Shown piece by piece: positions 17,923 through 27,450 of a stretch of DNA of 64,000 bases (position 1 is the first letter of the stretch; each line of letters begins with the position of its first letter). The translations under genes were made by a program, and so were the position numbers. Source of the DNA: Magnetospirillum moscoviense (lineage in GTDB: Bacteria > Pseudomonadota > Alphaproteobacteria > Rhodospirillales > Magnetospirillaceae). The notes under the pieces were generated by a model. The model saw only the letters and a list, made by a program, of their open reading frames with translations. It had not been told where the DNA came from and ran no database searches. The stretch covers positions 17,603 to 81,602 of the forward strand of contig NZ_LWQU01000011.1 of NCBI RefSeq assembly GCF_001650635.1, written 5' to 3'.

Positions 17923-18630
17923 ATGAGGAAGGCAATGCTGCGCATCGCGCTGACGCTGATTTTGTCGGTGCTGTCGCTTCCTGCTTTCGCCATCCAATGC
18001 GTACCCTACGCCCGCGAAGTTTCCGGCCTTCAGCTGAAGGGTGACGCCTGGCAGTGGTGGAATGCCGCCGCCGGAATCTACGAGCGGGGCCGCACCCCGC
18101 GCGAAGGTGGCGTACTGGTGTTCGCCCGTCAGGGCAAGATGCGCCATGGCCACGTCTCGGTGGTGACCCGCGTGGTCAGCAACCGCGTCATCCTGGTCGA
18201 TCACGCCAATTGGGCGCCGATCCGCAGCACCGGCCGCGGTGAAGTCACCACCAACGTCTCCGTCATCGACATGTCGCCGAAGAACGACTGGAGCCAGGTG
18301 CGCGTGTGGTACGCCGCCGTCGGCGATTACGGCAACCGGACCTATCGCACCGACGGTTTCGTCTGGCAGCCCGGCAACCTTGGCAATTCCAAGAAGCCGG
18401 CCATCCAGCAGGCAGCCCTGACCCGCGCGGTCGAAATGTTCCCCGAGCCGCAGGCCACCAAGGCCGAGCCGGTGGCCGTCGCCCACACGGTCGCCGTTCC
18501 GGCTGCCATCACCCAGCCGGCCGAGATCGAGGTCGCCGCCGCCCCGGCCGCCACCACCGACACCGGCATGGTCCGCGTCGCCAAGGCGATGTTCCGCCGC
18601 GCCGCCGCCGACGCCCTGCCCTTTAACTAA
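17923..18630 (+). CDS. Exported CHAP-domain amidase/endopeptidase
   Basis: The 235-aa protein has a signal peptide (LRIALTLILSVLSLPAFA) and an NlpC/P60-superfamily CHAP domain. Candidate catalytic residues are Cys26 (IQCVPYARE), His77 (RHGHVSVV) and the downstream VDHANW polar residue. Such enzymes cleave peptidoglycan peptides or the N-acetylmuramoyl-L-Ala bond. The C-terminal third is Ala/Val/Pro-rich and low complexity (AVAHTVAVPAAITQPAEIEV), probably a disordered linker. A GGGAGG site precedes the ATG. It stands alone. Confidence 0.85.
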   Translation: MRKAMLRIALTLILSVLSLPAFAIQCVPYAREVSGLQLKGDAWQWWNAAAGIYERGRTPREGGVLVFARQGKMRHGHVSVVTRVVSNRVILVDHANWAPIRSTGRGEVTTNVSVIDMSPKNDWSQVRVWYAAVGDYGNRTYRTDGFVWQPGNLGNSKKPAIQQAALTRAVEMFPEPQATKAEPVAVAHTVAVPAAITQPAEIEVAAAPAATTDTGMVRVAKAMFRRAAADALPFN

Positions 18631-18703
18631 TCCGCCTTTTGTCGCCGCACCCCATCGGATATGGTAGGGCCGCAACGGTTCTTCCTTGGGGTTTCGCGAC
18701 AGG

Positions 18704-20827
18704 ATGAAACTTGCCCACGACATGTCTGTTCCCACCCCGCACGAGCTTGACCAACTGGTCGATCTTTGCGGTGACCTGCTGTGTCTGTGTCGGGGCAGCC
18801 GCATCGCCTGGATCAACCGTGCCGGCGCCGACCTGTTGGGCCACGCTGCCGCTGACCTGATCGGCCGCCCCTTCACCGACCTGCTTCACGAAGATCACCG
18901 CACCCGTCTGCGCAAGGGGCTTGACCCGCTGGCCGATCCGTCGTGCGGCGCGCCTCTGATGCTGCGGGCCGCCGACGGGGCCTGGCATACCATGCGGCTG
19001 TCGGGACGCGATCTGGGCGACGGGGCCTTCGCCATCGCCGCCTGCGCGCTGAGCGGCTCGATTCCGGCGGTGGATTCGCTGGTCCGCTCGGTCCATCGGC
19101 TGGAGGAGCGCACCCGCGAGCTCAGCCGCATCGCCCGCCGCAACGACTTGTCGGCCCAGGTGTTCCAGACCGCCTCGGAAGGCATCATGGTGCTGGATTC
19201 CGACCTGCGCATCACCACCGTCAATCCCGCCTTCACCCAGATCACCGGGTGGCTGCCGTCGGAAGTGATCGGCCGCAAGCCGCCGCAATTGACCCAGGAC
19301 GGCATGGACCACCAGGCCGGCCTGCTGATGTATGACACCGCGCGCACCTCGGGCCGCTGGCAGGGCGAGCAATGGAACGTGCGCCGCGACGGCGAGCGTT
19401 ATGCCGAACGCGTCGGCATCTCGACCATCCATGACGAGGAAGGCGAGCTGCGTCAGTACGTGGTGGTGTTCTCGGACATCACCCAGCGCAAGCTCGACGA
19501 GGAACGCATCCGCAAGCAGGCGAATTACGACGCCCTGACCACCCTGCCCAACCGCGCCTTGTTCCTGGACCGTCTGGCCATGGCGGTCAGCCAGGGCGAA
19601 CGCAACGGCCAGATGGTCGGTCTGATGTTCATCGACCTCGACGGCTTCAAGCTGGTGAACGACACGCTGGGCCACGACATGGGCGACCTGCTGTTGCAGG
19701 AAGCCGGCCGCCGGCTGTCGGGCTGCATCCGTTCCGGCGACACCGTGGCCCGCCTGGGCGGCGACGAGTTCACCATCTTGATGCCCAATCTGGGCACCTA
19801 TCAGAATGCCCCGCTGGTAGCCGGCCGCGTGCTGGAATCCCTGAAGAAACCGTTCGACCTGGCCGGCAAGGAAGCCTTCGTGTCGGGCTCGATCGGCATC
19901 ACCGTGTTCCCGGACGATGCCGGCGATGCCGCCACCATGCTGAAGAACGCCGACGCCGCCATGTACCGTGCCAAGGAACTGGGCAAGGCCAACTTCCAGT
20001 TCTACACCGCCGACATGAACGCCGCCGTCGAAGAGCGTCTGGCCATCAAGAACGGCCTGTTGCGCGCCATCGAGCTGGATGAACTGGCGCTGCATTTCCA
20101 GCCCAAGCAGGATTTGAACACCGGGGCCATCACCGGCGTCGAGGCGCTGCTGCGCTGGAACGCGGCCGATCTGGGCGTGGTGTCGCCGGCCAAGTTCATT
20201 CCGGTGATGGAGGAATCCGGCCTGATGGGCCGGATCGGCGAATGGGCTATCGACGCCGCCTGTCGGCAATATCGGTCATGGACCGATCGCTCGATGATGG
20301 CGCCGCGCATCGCCATCAACCTGTCGGTGCGCCAGTTGCGCGCCCCCGGTTTCGTCGAAATGGTCGAACGCATCCTGCACCGCTGCGGCATCGGCCCCGA
20401 GGCGCTGGAATTCGAGATCACCGAAGGCATGGTCGCCAAGGACACCAAGAACGCCGTCGCCCTGTTGAACCGCCTGTCGGACATGGGCATCCGCCTGTCG
20501 ATGGATGATTTCGGCACCGGCACCTCGTCCTTGTCGGTGATCCGCATTTTCCCGGTCGATTCCATCAAGATCGACCGCGCCTTCATCGCCGACCTGGGCA
20601 CCGACCCTGACAGTGCGGCCATCACCCGGACCATCATTTCCATGGGCCATTCGCTAAGGCGGCGCATTATCGCCGAAGGTGTCGAGACCAAGGACCAACT
20701 CGACGCGCTGCGCGACATGGGCTGCGACGAAATCCAGGGCTATGTTCTGGCCCCGCCGCTGCCAGCGGCCGAGTTGGAGCGGGTGCTGATGACCTTGGGC
20801 AACGGGCAGCCACCCGATTCACCCTAG
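18704..20827 (+). CDS. PAS-PAS-GGDEF-EAL cyclic-di-GMP protein
   Basis: This is about 707 aa and soluble. Two PAS-like regions (about residues 10-110 and 150-265) precede a GGDEF domain with an intact LGGDEFTIL and an EAL domain with VEALLRW, the EITEGMV and DDFGTGTSSL loops, KIDRAFI and EGVET. Both catalytic motifs look intact, so it could both make and degrade c-di-GMP; in many such proteins only one activity dominates. The start is uncertain: ATG 18704 or 18722, or TTG 18686. An intrinsic terminator follows at 20842. Confidence 0.92.
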   Translation: MKLAHDMSVPTPHELDQLVDLCGDLLCLCRGSRIAWINRAGADLLGHAAADLIGRPFTDLLHEDHRTRLRKGLDPLADPSCGAPLMLRAADGAWHTMRLSGRDLGDGAFAIAACALSGSIPAVDSLVRSVHRLEERTRELSRIARRNDLSAQVFQTASEGIMVLDSDLRITTVNPAFTQITGWLPSEVIGRKPPQLTQDGMDHQAGLLMYDTARTSGRWQGEQWNVRRDGERYAERVGISTIHDEEGELRQYVVVFSDITQRKLDEERIRKQANYDALTTLPNRALFLDRLAMAVSQGERNGQMVGLMFIDLDGFKLVNDTLGHDMGDLLLQEAGRRLSGCIRSGDTVARLGGDEFTILMPNLGTYQNAPLVAGRVLESLKKPFDLAGKEAFVSGSIGITVFPDDAGDAATMLKNADAAMYRAKELGKANFQFYTADMNAAVEERLAIKNGLLRAIELDELALHFQPKQDLNTGAITGVEALLRWNAADLGVVSPAKFIPVMEESGLMGRIGEWAIDAACRQYRSWTDRSMMAPRIAINLSVRQLRAPGFVEMVERILHRCGIGPEALEFEITEGMVAKDTKNAVALLNRLSDMGIRLSMDDFGTGTSSLSVIRIFPVDSIKIDRAFIADLGTDPDSAAITRTIISMGHSLRRRIIAEGVETKDQLDALRDMGCDEIQGYVLAPPLPAAELERVLMTLGNGQPPDSP

Positions 20828-20841
20828 ATTCACTCCAATGT

Positions 20842-20865
20842 ACCCCCCTTTCGGGGGGTTTTTTG
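20842..20865 (+). terminator. Intrinsic terminator
   Basis: ACCCCCC (20842-20848) pairs with GGGGGGT (20853-20859) across a four-base TTTC loop and is followed by a T-run. It ends the GGDEF-EAL transcript. Confidence 0.9.
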
Positions 20866-20993
20866 TTATGCTGCAGTGCAAGGGTAGGACAAAACCTACT
20901 CTTTTCATTTGCGTTTCCGGATAATAACGCTAATATACCCTCCCACTGGGCAGGGCCATTGGGAGTCCGTGCGCCCGGGAGGAAACAAACACA

Positions 20994-21623
20994 ATGGGCG
21001 CGCAAGCCAACCGACCGATCGACATCGTCATCGCCGAGAAAAATCCGCTTTTGCAAAGCAGCCTCGTCAAACTGTTCGCAGGGGACGAACGATTTTGCCT
21101 GGTCGCCGTCACCGACGACGGCGAACGCTTCATGGAAGCGGTCGAGCGTCTGCCGTTCGACGTCGGCATCATCGGCTGGGAAATGCCCTATATGGACGGC
21201 CGCGCCGTGCTTCAGGCGATGCGCGGCAAGGCCGACAGCCCGCGCCTGATCGTCTATACCGGCAGCCCCAACCCCGACGTGCCGCGCCAGGCCATGACCC
21301 TGGGCGCCGCCGGCTTCTGCTCGAAGCGCGAGCCGCCGGAACAATTGATCGACACCATCCAGGCGGTGGCCGCCGGGCGCATGGTGTTCCCGTTCATCGA
21401 CGTCTCCAGCCTGGCGTCCGACCCGCTGGCCGGCCTGACGCCCAGAGAACGCGAGTTGCTGGCCGCCTTGGCCGGCGGCCTGACCAACCAGCAGATGGCC
21501 AGCCAGCTGGACATTTCGCTCAACACCGTCAAGTTCCACCTGAAGAACCTGTACGACAAGCTGGGCGTCGGCAACCGCGCCCAGGCGGTGGCCTTCTACC
21601 TCAAGGGCCGCGATAACAGGTAA
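20994..21623 (+). CDS. NarL-like regulator with a non-phosphorylatable receiver
   Basis: The 209-aa protein has a receiver-like domain and a LuxR-type HTH (LTPRERELLAALAGGLTNQQMASQL). In the receiver, the acidic pocket is IAEKNP rather than the usual two acids. The phospho-acceptor position in VGIIGWEMPYMDG is Gly61 instead of Asp. The Thr (VYTGSP) and Lys (CSKREPP) positions are kept. It should therefore work without aspartyl phosphorylation, perhaps constitutively or through ligand or partner binding. A CGGGAGGAAAC site precedes the ATG. No kinase gene is adjacent. Confidence 0.88.
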   Translation: MGAQANRPIDIVIAEKNPLLQSSLVKLFAGDERFCLVAVTDDGERFMEAVERLPFDVGIIGWEMPYMDGRAVLQAMRGKADSPRLIVYTGSPNPDVPRQAMTLGAAGFCSKREPPEQLIDTIQAVAAGRMVFPFIDVSSLASDPLAGLTPRERELLAALAGGLTNQQMASQLDISLNTVKFHLKNLYDKLGVGNRAQAVAFYLKGRDNR

Positions 21624-21655
21624 AGCGCGGTTCAGGCAGCGTTCATGTCGTCTTG

Positions 21656-21682
21656 GCGAGAATGGGACATTCCCATTCTCGC
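21656..21682 (+). promoter_or_regulatory. Perfect hairpin next to the cytochrome b561 ribosome binding site
   Basis: GCGAGAATGGGA (21656-21667) and TCCCATTCTCGC (21671-21682) form a perfect 12-bp stem with a CAT loop. The 3' arm ends where the GCGGAG ribosome binding site of the next gene begins (about 21681-21686). Folding would therefore partly mask translation initiation. There is no following T-run, so it is a poor terminator. It could equally be a protein operator. Confidence 0.6.
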
Positions 21683-21694
21683 GGAGACACGCTG

Positions 21695-22228
21695 ATGAAA
21701 CCCGTCACCTACAATCCCACCATCAAGACCCTGCATTGGCTGATGGCCTTGCTGATCATCGGCCTGTGGGTGCTGGGCCAGGTGATGGGCGAACTGCCGA
21801 AGGGCGACTTCCGCGGCCAGGTGTTCGGCTGGCACAAGGAACTGGGCGTGGTGATCCTGATCCTGGTGTCGGCTCGCCTGACCTGGCGTCTGGGCGCCGG
21901 AGTGCCGGCCCTGCCCGACACCATGCAAGGGCGCGAACGAGCCGCCGCCCATGCCGGCCATATCCTGCTGTACCTGCTGATGATCCTGCTGCCCATCGAC
22001 GGCATCTTGCTGTCGCAAAGCGGCGGCCGGGCGGTGATGCTGGCCGGCTGGCAGCTTCCCACCCTGATCGGCAAGAACGAGGGCCTGCACGAATTGTTCG
22101 AGGGCGCGCACGAGGTCATGGCCTGGGGCCTGGCCATCCTGCTGCTCGGGCATGTCGGCGCGGCGCTGCGCCACCATTATATCCTGCGCGACACGGTGCT
22201 GACCCGCATGCTTCCGGGTAGGGACTGA
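21695..22228 (+). CDS. Cytochrome b561
   Basis: This 177-aa protein has four transmembrane helices and the His ligands of the prokaryotic b561 (YodB/CybB) family: TLHWLMALL, GWHKELGVVILI, HAGHILLYLLM and HEVMAWGLAILLLGHVGAALRHH. It is an inner-membrane dihaem protein carrying electrons from quinol. The start at 21695 follows GCGGAG; the longer ORF from 21653 would include the palindrome. No c-type partner is adjacent. Confidence 0.9.
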   Translation: MKPVTYNPTIKTLHWLMALLIIGLWVLGQVMGELPKGDFRGQVFGWHKELGVVILILVSARLTWRLGAGVPALPDTMQGRERAAAHAGHILLYLLMILLPIDGILLSQSGGRAVMLAGWQLPTLIGKNEGLHELFEGAHEVMAWGLAILLLGHVGAALRHHYILRDTVLTRMLPGRD

Positions 22229-22396
22229 CCACCCAGTCGTTCACGGTGTGACAGAAATATTGACTCCCCCTCCCCGCTCGGGCAGGTTGACGCCCCTCCA
22301 CAAGAGATTGGCGTCACCTCCGGGTGGGTGTTCCCTCCGTGGCCCCTCCCGACGACAGTAAGGAAAAACAGAATTCCTGTGGGAGGAAGCCTGGGG

Positions 22397-23371
22397 ATGA
22401 CGGAGCTGAAGGACGTGCGGACCAGCCGCATGATCTCTGCCTACGATCTGCGCCGCGCCACCGAGGCCGCCGCCCGGGCTGCCTATGCCTGGATTGGGCG
22501 TGGCGACAAAAGCCAGGGTGATTCGGCGGCCATTTCCGCCCTTGAATCCGAATTGGCCAATCTGGGCCTGGACGCCCGCATCCTGATCGGCGAAGGCCCG
22601 CGCGAGGAAACCAGCCAGCTTTACCACGGCCAGCGTTTCGGCGATCCCGGCCGACTGGTTCGCTGGGACATCGCCGTCGATCCGGTCGAAGGCACCAGCT
22701 TCCTGGCCAAGGGCATGACCAACGCCCTGGCCTGCCTGGCCATCGCGCCGACCGGCACGTTGTTCGCCCCCGGCCCGGCTTTCTATATGGAAAAGTTCGC
22801 AGCCCCCCCGGCCGCCAAGGGTCGCATCGACCCCGACGCTCCGGTCGAGGACAAGCTGAAGGCGCTGTCCGACATCCTGGCCAAGCCGGTCGAGGACCTG
22901 ACCATCTATGTGCTGGAAAAGCCGCGCCACCGCGATCTGGTCGAGCGCATCCACGCCCTTGGCGCGCGCGTCGCGCTATATCCGGCCGGCGATGTCGCCG
23001 GCGCGCTGATGGCGGCCATTCCTGGCTCGGGCATCGACGCCCTGATGGGCACCGGCGGCTGCCCCGAGGGCATGCTGTCGGCGGCAGCCATCAAGGTGAT
23101 GGGCGGCGAGTTCATGGCCCGCATCGACCCGCAGTTGGCGACCGAACGCCGTGCCGTCGAAGCCGCCGGCATCGACCAGCAGCGCTGGTGGAAGGTGGAC
23201 GAGTTGGTCCGCTCGGACGACGTGGTGTTCTGCGCCACCGGCATCACCACCGGCCTGCTGCTGGAAGGCATCGAGCGCACCGCCACCCACGAACGGACCC
23301 AGACCCTGCTGGTGGGCGGCGGCGCCGACGAGCGCCAGTTGCTGACCAGCTGGCATCGGCGCGCAAAGTGA
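22397..23371 (+). CDS. glpX: Class II fructose-1,6-bisphosphatase (cbbF-like)
   Basis: The 324-aa GlpX-type enzyme has WIGRGDKSQGDSAAI, the metal site DPVEGTSFLAKGMTNALAC and the sugar-phosphate region GTGGCPEGMLSAAAIKVMGG. In Calvin-cycle organisms this type can also act on sedoheptulose 1,7-bisphosphate. It is first of five same-strand genes (glpX, prk, tkt, fba, rpe), the standard cbb operon order. A GGGAGGAAG ribosome binding site precedes ATG 22397. Upstream, 22286-22313 holds a GACGCC/GGCGTC inverted repeat, a possible operator. No cbbR or RuBisCO gene is in the window. Confidence 0.93.
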   Translation: MTELKDVRTSRMISAYDLRRATEAAARAAYAWIGRGDKSQGDSAAISALESELANLGLDARILIGEGPREETSQLYHGQRFGDPGRLVRWDIAVDPVEGTSFLAKGMTNALACLAIAPTGTLFAPGPAFYMEKFAAPPAAKGRIDPDAPVEDKLKALSDILAKPVEDLTIYVLEKPRHRDLVERIHALGARVALYPAGDVAGALMAAIPGSGIDALMGTGGCPEGMLSAAAIKVMGGEFMARIDPQLATERRAVEAAGIDQQRWWKVDELVRSDDVVFCATGITTGLLLEGIERTATHERTQTLLVGGGADERQLLTSWHRRAK

Positions 23372-23382
23372 GGGACCCGATC

Positions 23383-24324
23383 ATGCCCAACAATCGCGTC
23401 GTCGATCGCCCGATCATTCTGGGTCTTGTCGGCGATTCCGCCGCCGGTAAAAGCACGCTGGCCAAAGGGATCGTGTCGATCCTGGGGCCGGACCGGGTGG
23501 CCTTGCTGCAATCGGACGATTACCACCGTTATTCCCGCTCGGAACGGCGCCGCTTCGGCGTCAGCGCCCCGGACCCGGCCGCCAACTATCTGGACATCCT
23601 GGAACAGCATGTCTGCTTGCTGCGCCAGGGCAAGCCCATTCTGAAGCCGGTCTACGACCACATGCGCGGTACGCTGGAACGCCCCGTTCTGCTGGAACCC
23701 AAGCCGTTCATCATCGTCGAGGGCTTGCTGGGCTACCACACCCGGGCACTGCGCGACTGCTTCGACGTCAAGGTGTTCGTCGATCCCGACGAGGCGCTGC
23801 GGGTCAAGTGGAAGATGGCCCGCGACTGCGCCGAGCGCGGCTATAGCGAGGACGAGGTCAAGCTGTCGCTGGAGCGCCGCGCCGAGGACAGCCAGGCCCA
23901 TATCCATCCGCAACGGACCTTCGCCGACATCGTGGTCCGCTTCGCCCCGCCCGAGACCCAGCCCGATGAATGCGGTGCGCGCTTGAATGCCCGCCACCTG
24001 CTGCGCCCGACCCTGCCCCACCCCGATCTGGGCCCGGTGCTGGATGCCGGCGGCAAGTCGGGCTTCCGTCTGGCCCTGGCCCGCGACACCGACGGTAAGC
24101 CGGTCGATGTGCTGGACATCGCGGGCGACATCGAATCGCGACGCGCCAAGGCGGTGGAAGACCTGCTGTGGAGCCTGATCCCCGAGGCCCACCATCTGCG
24201 CGCCCCCCTGGGCCAGTTCATCGACCATGCCGGCCAGCCGGCGCAAAGTCACTCGCTGGCCCTGTCGCAATTGCTGCTCACCTACCACCTGGTCAAGGCC
24301 GCCCTTGGCCATTTCGCCCGTTAA
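23383..24324 (+). CDS. prkB: Phosphoribulokinase, plant/cyanobacterial-like class
   Basis: This 313-aa protein has the P-loop GDSAAGKST, the SDDYHRYSRSERR substrate loop, KPVYDHMRGTLERP and IIVEGLLGYHT. It phosphorylates ribulose 5-phosphate to the RuBisCO substrate. These motifs match the class II (plant and cyanobacterial) enzymes. They differ from the GSSGAGT-type P-loop and longer insert of the class I enzyme usual in proteobacterial cbb operons. The P-loop Cys used for thioredoxin control in plants is Ala here. It sits 12 bp after glpX and 22 bp before tkt. Confidence 0.88.
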   Translation: MPNNRVVDRPIILGLVGDSAAGKSTLAKGIVSILGPDRVALLQSDDYHRYSRSERRRFGVSAPDPAANYLDILEQHVCLLRQGKPILKPVYDHMRGTLERPVLLEPKPFIIVEGLLGYHTRALRDCFDVKVFVDPDEALRVKWKMARDCAERGYSEDEVKLSLERRAEDSQAHIHPQRTFADIVVRFAPPETQPDECGARLNARHLLRPTLPHPDLGPVLDAGGKSGFRLALARDTDGKPVDVLDIAGDIESRRAKAVEDLLWSLIPEAHHLRAPLGQFIDHAGQPAQSHSLALSQLLLTYHLVKAALGHFAR

Positions 24325-24345
24325 CCGGTAAAGGACCCCCCGACG

Positions 24346-26343
24346 ATGAACGCTTCCGCGCCTTCCACCGCCACTCTCGCCGAAATGGCCAACGCCATCC
24401 GCTTCCTGTCCATGGACGCCGTCGAAAAGGCGAAGTCGGGCCATCCCGGCATGCCGATGGGCATGGCCGACGTCGCCACCGTCCTTTACACCAAGTTCAT
24501 GAAGTTCGACGCCAAGACCCCGCGCTGGGCCGACCGCGACCGCTTCGTGCTGTCGGCCGGCCACGGCTCGATGCTGCTTTACGCCCTGGGCTACCTGACC
24601 GGCTATGAAGACCTGGACATCGACCAGCTGAAGAATTTCCGCCAGTTGGGCTATCGCACCGCCGGCCACCCGGAATTCGGCCATGTCGCCATCGCCGACA
24701 CCACCACCGGCCCGTTGGGCCAGGGCATCACCAACGCGGTCGGCATGGCGCTGGCCGAGGCGATGCAGGCGGCCCGCTTCGGCAGCGGCATCGTCGATCA
24801 CTACACCTATGCCATCGCCGGTGACGGCTGCCTGATGGAAGGCATCAGCCAGGAAGCCATCACCATGGCCGGCCACTGGAAGCTTTCCAAGCTGATCGTG
24901 CTGTGGGACGACAACCACATCTGCATCGACGGCGACACCTCGCTATCGACCTCGGACGACCAGGCCAAGCGCTTCGCCGCCGCCGGCTGGAACACGCTGG
25001 CCTGCGACGGCCACGATTTCGCCGCCATTGAAAAGGCCATCGAGGCCGCCCGCAAGTCCGACAAGCCGACCCTGATCGCCTGCCGCACCACCATCGGCAA
25101 GGGCGCCCCCAACAAGTGCGGCACCGAAAAGGTCCACGGTGCCCCCCTGGGTGCCGACGAGATCAAGGCCGCCCGCGACGCCGCCAACTGGCCCTATGAG
25201 CCCTTCGTGATCCCCGAGCATGTGCTGGCCGCCTGGCGGGCCGCGGGCGCGCGCGGTGCCTCTGCCCGGGCCGATTGGGACGGCCGGGTCGCCAAGATGG
25301 ATGCGGCGGCCAGGGATCTGTTCACCCGCACCAACGAAGGCCGCCTGCCCGAAGGCTGGCAAAGCGTGATTTCCGACTTCAAGAAGAAGATTTCCGCCGA
25401 GACCCCGAAGGTCGCCACCCGCAAGGCCAGCCAGGACGTGCTGGAAGTGGTCACCGCCGCCATTCCGGAAATGATCGGCGGTTCGGCCGACCTGACCCAT
25501 TCCAACCTGACCGACACCAAGGCCTGCAAGCCGTCGATCAAATCCGGCGAGTTCGCCGGCCGCTACATCCATTACGGCATCCGCGAGTTCGGCATGGCCG
25601 CCGTGATGAACGGCATCGCCCTGCATGGCGGCTTCGTGCCCTATGGCGGCACCTTCCTGATCTTCGCCAACTATCTGTGGCCGGCGCTGCGCATGACCGC
25701 CCTGATGGAGCAGCGGGTGCTGTTCGTGCTGACCCACGATTCCATCGGTCTGGGCGAGGACGGCCCGACCCACCAGCCGATCGAGACGGTGGCGGCGCTG
25801 CGCGCCACCCCCAACACCCTGGTCTTCCGCCCGGCCGACGCCGTCGAGACGGCGGAAGCCTATGAAGTTGCGCTGCTGAACGAGACCGGCCCCAGCTGTT
25901 TCGCCCTGTCGCGCCAGAACCTGCCGACGGTGCGCACCACCCACACCGACGAGAACCTGACCGCCAAGGGCGCCTATGTGCTGGCCGAGGCTGAAGGCAA
26001 GCGGCAGGTGACGCTGCTGGCCACCGGCTCGGAAGTGTCGATGGCGCTGGAGGCCCGCGCGCTGCTGGCCGAAAAGGGTGTGGCGGCGGCCGTGGTGTCG
26101 ATGCCGTGTTGGGAGCTGTTCGATCGCCAATCGAAGGAGTATCGTTCCAAGGTCCTGGGTGAAGGCACGGTCCGGGTGGCCGTCGAGGCGCTCACCACCT
26201 TCGGCTGGGAACGCTATGTCGGTCTCGACGGCGCGGTGATCGGCATGACCGGTTTCGGCGCGTCTGCCCCGGCCGACAAGCTGTACCAGCACTTCGGCAT
26301 CACCGCCCAAGCGGTCGCCGATGCGGCCCTGGCCCGTCTTTAA
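24346..26343 (+). CDS. tkt: Transketolase
   Basis: The 665-aa thiamine-diphosphate enzyme shows KAKSGHPGMPMGMADV at the N-terminus, GPLGQGITNAVGMALAE, GDGCLMEGISQEA with DDNHI for metal-ThDP binding, and the pyrimidine domain HDSIGLGEDGPTHQPIE. It moves two-carbon units between sugar phosphates in the regenerative Calvin cycle and the pentose phosphate pathway. The full family length is present. It is third in the cbb operon. Confidence 0.96.
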   Translation: MNASAPSTATLAEMANAIRFLSMDAVEKAKSGHPGMPMGMADVATVLYTKFMKFDAKTPRWADRDRFVLSAGHGSMLLYALGYLTGYEDLDIDQLKNFRQLGYRTAGHPEFGHVAIADTTTGPLGQGITNAVGMALAEAMQAARFGSGIVDHYTYAIAGDGCLMEGISQEAITMAGHWKLSKLIVLWDDNHICIDGDTSLSTSDDQAKRFAAAGWNTLACDGHDFAAIEKAIEAARKSDKPTLIACRTTIGKGAPNKCGTEKVHGAPLGADEIKAARDAANWPYEPFVIPEHVLAAWRAAGARGASARADWDGRVAKMDAAARDLFTRTNEGRLPEGWQSVISDFKKKISAETPKVATRKASQDVLEVVTAAIPEMIGGSADLTHSNLTDTKACKPSIKSGEFAGRYIHYGIREFGMAAVMNGIALHGGFVPYGGTFLIFANYLWPALRMTALMEQRVLFVLTHDSIGLGEDGPTHQPIETVAALRATPNTLVFRPADAVETAEAYEVALLNETGPSCFALSRQNLPTVRTTHTDENLTAKGAYVLAEAEGKRQVTLLATGSEVSMALEARALLAEKGVAAAVVSMPCWELFDRQSKEYRSKVLGEGTVRVAVEALTTFGWERYVGLDGAVIGMTGFGASAPADKLYQHFGITAQAVADAALARL

Positions 26344-26368
26344 GAGTTTCGATTAGGGAGAAGAAATT

Positions 26369-27433
26369 ATGGCTCTCGTTTCCTTGCGCCAGCTGCTCGA
26401 CCACGCGGCCGAGAACGGCTATGGCCTGCCGGCGTTCAACGTCAACAACATGGAGCAGGTCAAGGCGATCATGGAGGCCGCCCAGGCGACCAACAGCCCG
26501 GTCATCCTGCAAGGCTCGGCCGGCGCGCGTAAGTATGCCGGCGAGGCCTTCCTGCGCCACCTGATCCTGGCCGCCCTGGAAGCCTATCCCGACATCCCGG
26601 TGTGCATGCACCAGGATCACGGCACCAGCCCGGCGGTGTGCGCGCGCGCCATCCAGTCCGGCTTCTCGTCGGTGATGATGGACGGCAGCTTGAAGGATGA
26701 CGGCAAGACCCCGTCGGATTGGGATTACAACGTCAACACCACCCTGGCGGTGGTCAAGATCGCCCATTCCTGCGGCGTTTCGGTGGAAGGCGAGCTGGGC
26801 TGCCTGGGATCGCTGGAAACCGGCCAGGCCGGCGAGGAAGACGGCGTCGGCGCCGAAGGCACCCTGGATCATTCCCAGCTGCTGACCGACCCCGACGAAG
26901 CCGCCGCCTTCGTCAAGCAGACCCAGGTGGACGCGCTGGCCATCGCCATCGGCACCAGCCACGGCGCCTACAAGTTCACCAAGAAGCCGACCGGCGCGGT
27001 GCTGCGCATCGACCGCATCAAGGAAATCCACGCCCGCATCCCCACCACCCATCTGGTGATGCACGGTTCTTCCTCGGTGCCGCAGGATTGGCTGGAGATC
27101 ATCAACAATTACGGCGGCGACATGGGCTCGACCTATGGCGTGCCGGTGGAAGAGATCGTCGAGGGCATCAAGCACGGTGTCCGCAAGGTCAATATCGACA
27201 CCGACCTGCGCATGGCCTCGACCGGCTCGATCCGCAAGTTCCTGGCCGAACACCGCAAGGAATTCGACCCGCGCAAGTATTACAAGGTCGCCCAGGATGC
27301 CATGGTCGGCATCTGCAAGGCCCGTTACGAGGCGTTCGGCGCCGCCGGCCAGGCTGCGAAGATCAAGGTCAAGAGCCTGGAAGAGATGAGCAACGCCTAT
27401 GGCAAGGGCGCGCTCGAGCAGAAGATCAACTAA
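26369..27433 (+). CDS. fba: Fructose-bisphosphate aldolase, class II
   Basis: This 354-aa zinc aldolase begins [27 protein letters not shown]. It has the metal-binding [26 protein letters not shown] and MHGSSSVPQ, and the C-terminal [15 protein letters not shown]. It is of the class IIB, CbbA-like subtype that condenses glyceraldehyde 3-phosphate or erythrose 4-phosphate with DHAP. It lies 25 bp after tkt. A palindromic repeat separates it from rpe. Confidence 0.95.
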   Translation: MALVSLRQLLDHAAENGYGLPAFNVNNMEQVKAIMEAAQATNSPVILQGSAGARKYAGEAFLRHLILAALEAYPDIPVCMHQDHGTSPAVCARAIQSGFSSVMMDGSLKDDGKTPSDWDYNVNTTLAVVKIAHSCGVSVEGELGCLGSLETGQAGEEDGVGAEGTLDHSQLLTDPDEAAAFVKQTQVDALAIAIGTSHGAYKFTKKPTGAVLRIDRIKEIHARIPTTHLVMHGSSSVPQDWLEIINNYGGDMGSTYGVPVEEIVEGIKHGVRKVNIDTDLRMASTGSIRKFLAEHRKEFDPRKYYKVAQDAMVGICKARYEAFGAAGQAAKIKVKSLEEMSNAYGKGALEQKIN

Positions 27434-27450
27434 AGCCACCCGCTCCCCAT

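Noticed and set aside
22228..22397. CbbR-type LysR site (T-N11-A) before the cbb operon
   Set aside because: The motif is too loose to distinguish from chance and no cbbR gene is nearby.
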